Source: Paenibacillus foliorum (lineage in GTDB: Bacteria; Bacillota; Bacilli; Paenibacillales; NBRC-103111). From it: 64,000 nucleotides of DNA. The stretch lies in contig NZ_WHOD01000102.1 of the NCBI RefSeq assembly GCF_013141765.1, forward strand, positions 1 to 64,000. The letters run 5' to 3'. The translations under genes and the position numbers were made by a program. Positions 62,101 through 64,000 of this stretch are shown here, one piece after another. Below the pieces are notes generated by a model. The model was not told the origin of the DNA. It made no database searches and was given only the letters and a program-made list of their open reading frames with translations. Position 1 is the first letter of the stretch. Every line of letters starts with the position of its first letter.

Positions 62101-64000
62101 GTTCCCGGAATAACTGCTTCACCTTTGGTAGTATCATAATCATTCAAATTATCTACCACATAAACTTCAGTTCCCCGCCCACCCTTGGTGTACATGCCTG
62201 CACCCTCTGCACCAGGAAATGAAGGTACTCTAGGTTGCTCATTTGGATCAATTTTAATAGTAACTGTTTGAGTAGTTGTTGCAATCTCTGAGCTATTGAT
62301 ATAACGGTATTGTATGGTGCTGGTGCCCGGTTGACTTACTTGGAATTCTGCGGCATAAGTAGTCCAGGGACCGTTATTTATACTATACTGAACTCGATTT
62401 TCCTCCGGAAGCTCCCCATTAACTTCCATGTAAATCATAACTGGTTTAGTATAAGAACCTAATTGTCCATCTGGAAGAGCTGGGGCTACTTTAGAGGTTA
62501 TTTCTGGGAAAATCTTTGGAATAACAATTTTTCTTGAAGGATCCCATCCTTCAAATATTCGTGGAATTGTCAAATTACTCGCTTCTTGAGGTGACATCTG
62601 TGAAGACATCTTACGTGTTGTTGGACTTGCACCAGGTCCCATGCTGTTATATTCAGACAAGTAATAAGTATTTAGTCCTTCAGTCATCGGAGTCCAACCA
62701 TCCACGTGAATATGATCATCCATCCAAGTATTGATATATCGTACTGTAGGCTGATCCTGCCATGGACGACCCAAATAATGCTTGCCTTTCGTGGAACTAT
62801 CTTTCACAAGACGAGAATTAATAAAAACTAGTCCTGGAACGTCTCCGTTCGGATTTTTTGTGGCACCTGCAGTAACATATCCTCCCATATCCGAGGAATC
62901 AGAGGAATTGACACTAATAGCATCCACATGATCGAAGATAGCAGCAGTCGCAGGACCATAAATGTAATCAGTACGCCCCTTTATTTCGCTGTTATGATAG
63001 TATTGTCTACTTTCTTTAGTATCGTAAGAAACTCCTGCGTACAGAGTGTCTTGGTAACCCACAATTCTCACATTATCAAAAATTACTTGATCTGAAGCAA
63101 CTAAAACAGCAAGTGCTCGACCATTTTCTACTTTTGAGTTGTTTTCAATTGTCAGGTTTTCAGCACTAAATTGATTTGCCGTACTACTCTTAGTATCACC
63201 TACGGATAGAGTTGCTGTTTCAAGTGGTTGTAATAGAGTATTTCTATTAGCTGGATTCACCGTTTTTTCTGAGTCGTTGTAAATGATCTTTGTTTTATCC
63301 CTACCGGCCCCCACTAGGCTTACAAATGGTGCCTTAATAGAAAGCTTTTCCTGATAGGTGCCTGGTTTGATGTAAATAACTTTGCGACTCGTATTAGTTA
63401 CGGGAATTGTCGCAAGCGCCTCAGTAATATTAGAGTAATCTCCACTACCGTCCTTGGAAACAGTAATCACTGTCGCAGGTACAACAATAATTTCTTCTGA
63501 ATTTTGGCTAATGCCACTTACATTTGAAGCGGATACTACATAGTAATATTGCTTCCCATTTATGATTGATGTGTCTTTATATGTCGGGACAGTCAAATTG
63601 CTCCCAACTGGGGAATATGGCCCACTGTTTGTTTCACTTCTAAGTACTGTATAAGATGTTGCATTCGACACAGCCGTCCATGATAATTGGACACTGCCAT
63701 CATAAGCAACGGCTGAGAAATCTACTGGAGCTAAGGGAGCACCTGCAGTCTGTGAATATGGAATAGACTTAACTTGATTCGAAATAATACTCTCTGTGGC
63801 TGAGCCAACAGCTGTGACCACATAGTAGTACATCGTACCATTAACAACAGAATTATCCGTATAGCTCGTGCTCACAACATTGCTAGTATTAATGGTGCTA
63901 TAGGGTCCACCGTTAACAGTACTCCTTTTCACATTGTATGATGCGGCCCCTATTACCGGATTCCAGGATAAATTAACTACTGCATTACCGGAAGCAGCTT
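59154..64000 (-). CDS. Giant secreted pectinase: pectin methylesterase plus PL1 pectate lyase (5' end beyond window)
   Basis: The frame is open through the right edge, so the N-terminus and signal peptide are missing; about 1615 residues are visible. Order: two fibronectin III modules (63480-64000), each with SYxVxRS and GxxYYYVVxA. Then a pectinesterase (63466 to about 62560) with GYQDTLYAG, DYIYGPATAAIFD containing the catalytic Asp, and LGRPWQD. Then a PL1-type pectate lyase (about 62230-61100: FPGAEGAG, IIDHCSFSWSTDE, HHNLIVNHNSRNPRFDR). A DSDGDGIPDSWE calcium motif, an Ig-like module, a concanavalin-like domain and two glucodextranase-like repeats follow. It would demethylate pectin and then cleave it. 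An apparent GTG start at 63932 is inside the first module. Confidence 0.93.
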   Translation of the reverse strand, partial: AASGNAVVNLSWNPVIGAASYNVKRSTVNGGPYSTINTSNVVSTSYTDNSVVNGTMYYYVVTAVGSATESIISNQVKSIPYSQTAGAPLAPVDFSAVAYDGSVQLSWTAVSNATSYTVLRSETNSGPYSPVGSNLTVPTYKDTSIINGKQYYYVVSASNVSGISQNSEEIIVVPATVITVSKDGSGDYSNITEALATIPVTNTSRKVIYIKPGTYQEKLSIKAPFVSLVGAGRDKTKIIYNDSEKTVNPANRNTLLQPLETATLSVGDTKSSTANQFSAENLTIENNSKVENGRALAVLVASDQVIFDNVRIVGYQDTLYAGVSYDTKESRQYYHNSEIKGRTDYIYGPATAAIFDHVDAISVNSSDSSDMGGYVTAGATKNPNGDVPGLVFINSRLVKDSSTKGKHYLGRPWQDQPTVRYINTWMDDHIHVDGWTPMTEGLNTYYLSEYNSMGPGASPTTRKMSSQMSPQEASNLTIPRIFEGWDPSRKIVIPKIFPEITSKVAPALPDGQLGSYTKPVMIYMEVNGELPEENRVQYSINNGPWTTYAAEFQVSQPGTSTIQYRYINSSEIATTTQTVTIKIDPNEQPRVPSFPGAEGAGMYTKGGRGTEVYVVDNLNDYDTTKGEAVIPGTIRDAISSGNRTIIFKTSGTINLKRGLDITSSNLTIAGQTAPGDGIAISGYMVKFGNNDTGKDIIVRYIRFRNGIEVLSDTADISGNNVIIDHCSFSWSTDETFSVKNRKNFTVQWSIISDSLNQSIHDKGAHGYGGIWGGTNATYHHNLIVNHNSRNPRFDRQTDFDNFPTKIDYRNNVIYNWGGNSAYGGEQAVGINMINNYYKPGPSTFDGVKSRIINPSDIGGGGGAFYIDGNFMEGAADVTTDNWVKNSSGGFKAISPDGTFIRKLKPMIIPDALDPIGGPVNTDSATVAYEKVLQSAGASLPKRDSLDQKIMNDVKLGKGRLINTIASDGGLPELNSEVAPNDSDGDGIPDSWETAHGLNPNIKTDGALISSNGYTNLENYINSLVVAVPLNPNIAIVSPSMHQAFTVNDSIKITANASSDATNGTIAKVVFYDGDQKIGEKTAAPYEFTWTSAPEGEHYVYAKAVDNNGVMTLSSVSIIYVNGPNNVAPWISKDIGQVSIPGTASLNGTRYMVKGSGDIRNKSDSFQYVYQPVQGNFEMIANVGFASEIDERTKAGLMIRDSLDPDAKSTALFLTPDGTSDKAVDTSGRKISLLHRDIKGGDYSEDLVRSSSLKAPFWLKIVRDQNTVYGYLSNNSITWTLVGSKKIDMGDTVYVGMAVDAPKLTSNADYLTAASFNDVKFTRSALFSISNPLSETVDIPEYSIKGSVVDRTQLTVTNNGVTVVDAVYAEAGASFSYKLNLNEGLNTISISAKNSELYGNVVNSKTLQVTYNKSAVVFTPASPIPTSVNVSAFNLTGKISRAAAVTVKLNGVTVSNNLNISADTLFNVPLTLQEGLNEIVFTGIDAYGNTGSKTYQITYNKNWGAAVFTVKNISLRDLSGNMLTGLSSSTTVVTDVTVQNNSLVNQSGVLVVALFNQQDQMVRYSLIDQSIPAGTNKQMKAILKSPDYIMGSTIKAFVWNNITNKIVISNVVTIQ

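Noticed and set aside
63930..63932. GTG as the start of the pectinase gene
   Set aside because: The frame continues upstream with clear fibronectin III sequence (NLSWNPVIGAASYNV), so the true start is beyond the window.

Overview
The window reads as the chromosome of a low-to-mid GC, endospore-forming Firmicute, most probably Paenibacillus or a close relative. The signs are three copper-amine-oxidase-type stalk domain proteins, an S-layer-homology (SLH) protein, very large modular extracellular carbohydrate-active enzymes, a SleB-type cortex hydrolase, strong AGGAGG ribosome binding sites, frequent TTG starts and many Bacillus-type regulators. I saw no rRNA, tRNA, CRISPR array, prophage or intact insertion sequence.

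Layout. 1-5062: the 5' part of a giant exported glycerophosphodiesterase with CBM9-like and Ig-like modules, behind the antiterminator gene glpP. 5303-10257: small stress or detoxification modules (DUF2306, Cys-rich pentapeptide protein, TetR/VOC unit with a perfect operator, NmrA-like reductase/DUF1772 pair with a MarR regulator and two matching operators). 10444-11845: lipoprotein, a cluster of DnaA-box-like sites, and a two-gene operon for very acidic small proteins. 11910-18919: a catabolic cluster (amino-acid-type ABC importer, nitrilase-family hydrolase, TauE/SafE permease, YhcH protein, PucR regulator, FAH-family enzyme) for an unidentified nitrogen compound. 19206-20598: stalk protein and SleB. 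20760-26075: fixABCX electron-bifurcating flavoprotein operon facing a leucine-dehydrogenase-family gene.

26213-35049: MerR-methyltransferase fusion with a Nudix-DUF4406 fusion, peroxiredoxin, an Fe-S-type regulator divergent from an MFS/azoreductase/VOC group, a phosphotransferase, and a second Nudix-methyltransferase fusion. 35172-38775: heterodimeric ABC exporter. 38890-39109 holds a decayed repeat that also occurs at 19004-19100. 39370-43627: two exported stalk/SH3-like proteins around a YdeI-family gene. 43865-49383: a sugar-catabolic cluster (GHL6-type glycosidase, Gfo/Idh/MocA dehydrogenase, aldo-keto reductase, GarR-like reductase) under a catabolite-repression site. 49540-53050: lspA, a divergent IF-3 paralogue, an acetyltransferase and a PASTA pseudokinase. 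53260-56982: Mn/Zn ABC importer. 57206-64000: an SLH protein and a huge pectinase combining pectin methylesterase and pectate lyase, cut by the window edge.

Together these suggest a soil or plant-associated saprophyte that attacks pectin and phosphodiesters outside the cell. Functions are inferred from motifs and family knowledge; no database search was possible. Where an upstream in-frame codon exists, starts were chosen by Shine-Dalgarno spacing.
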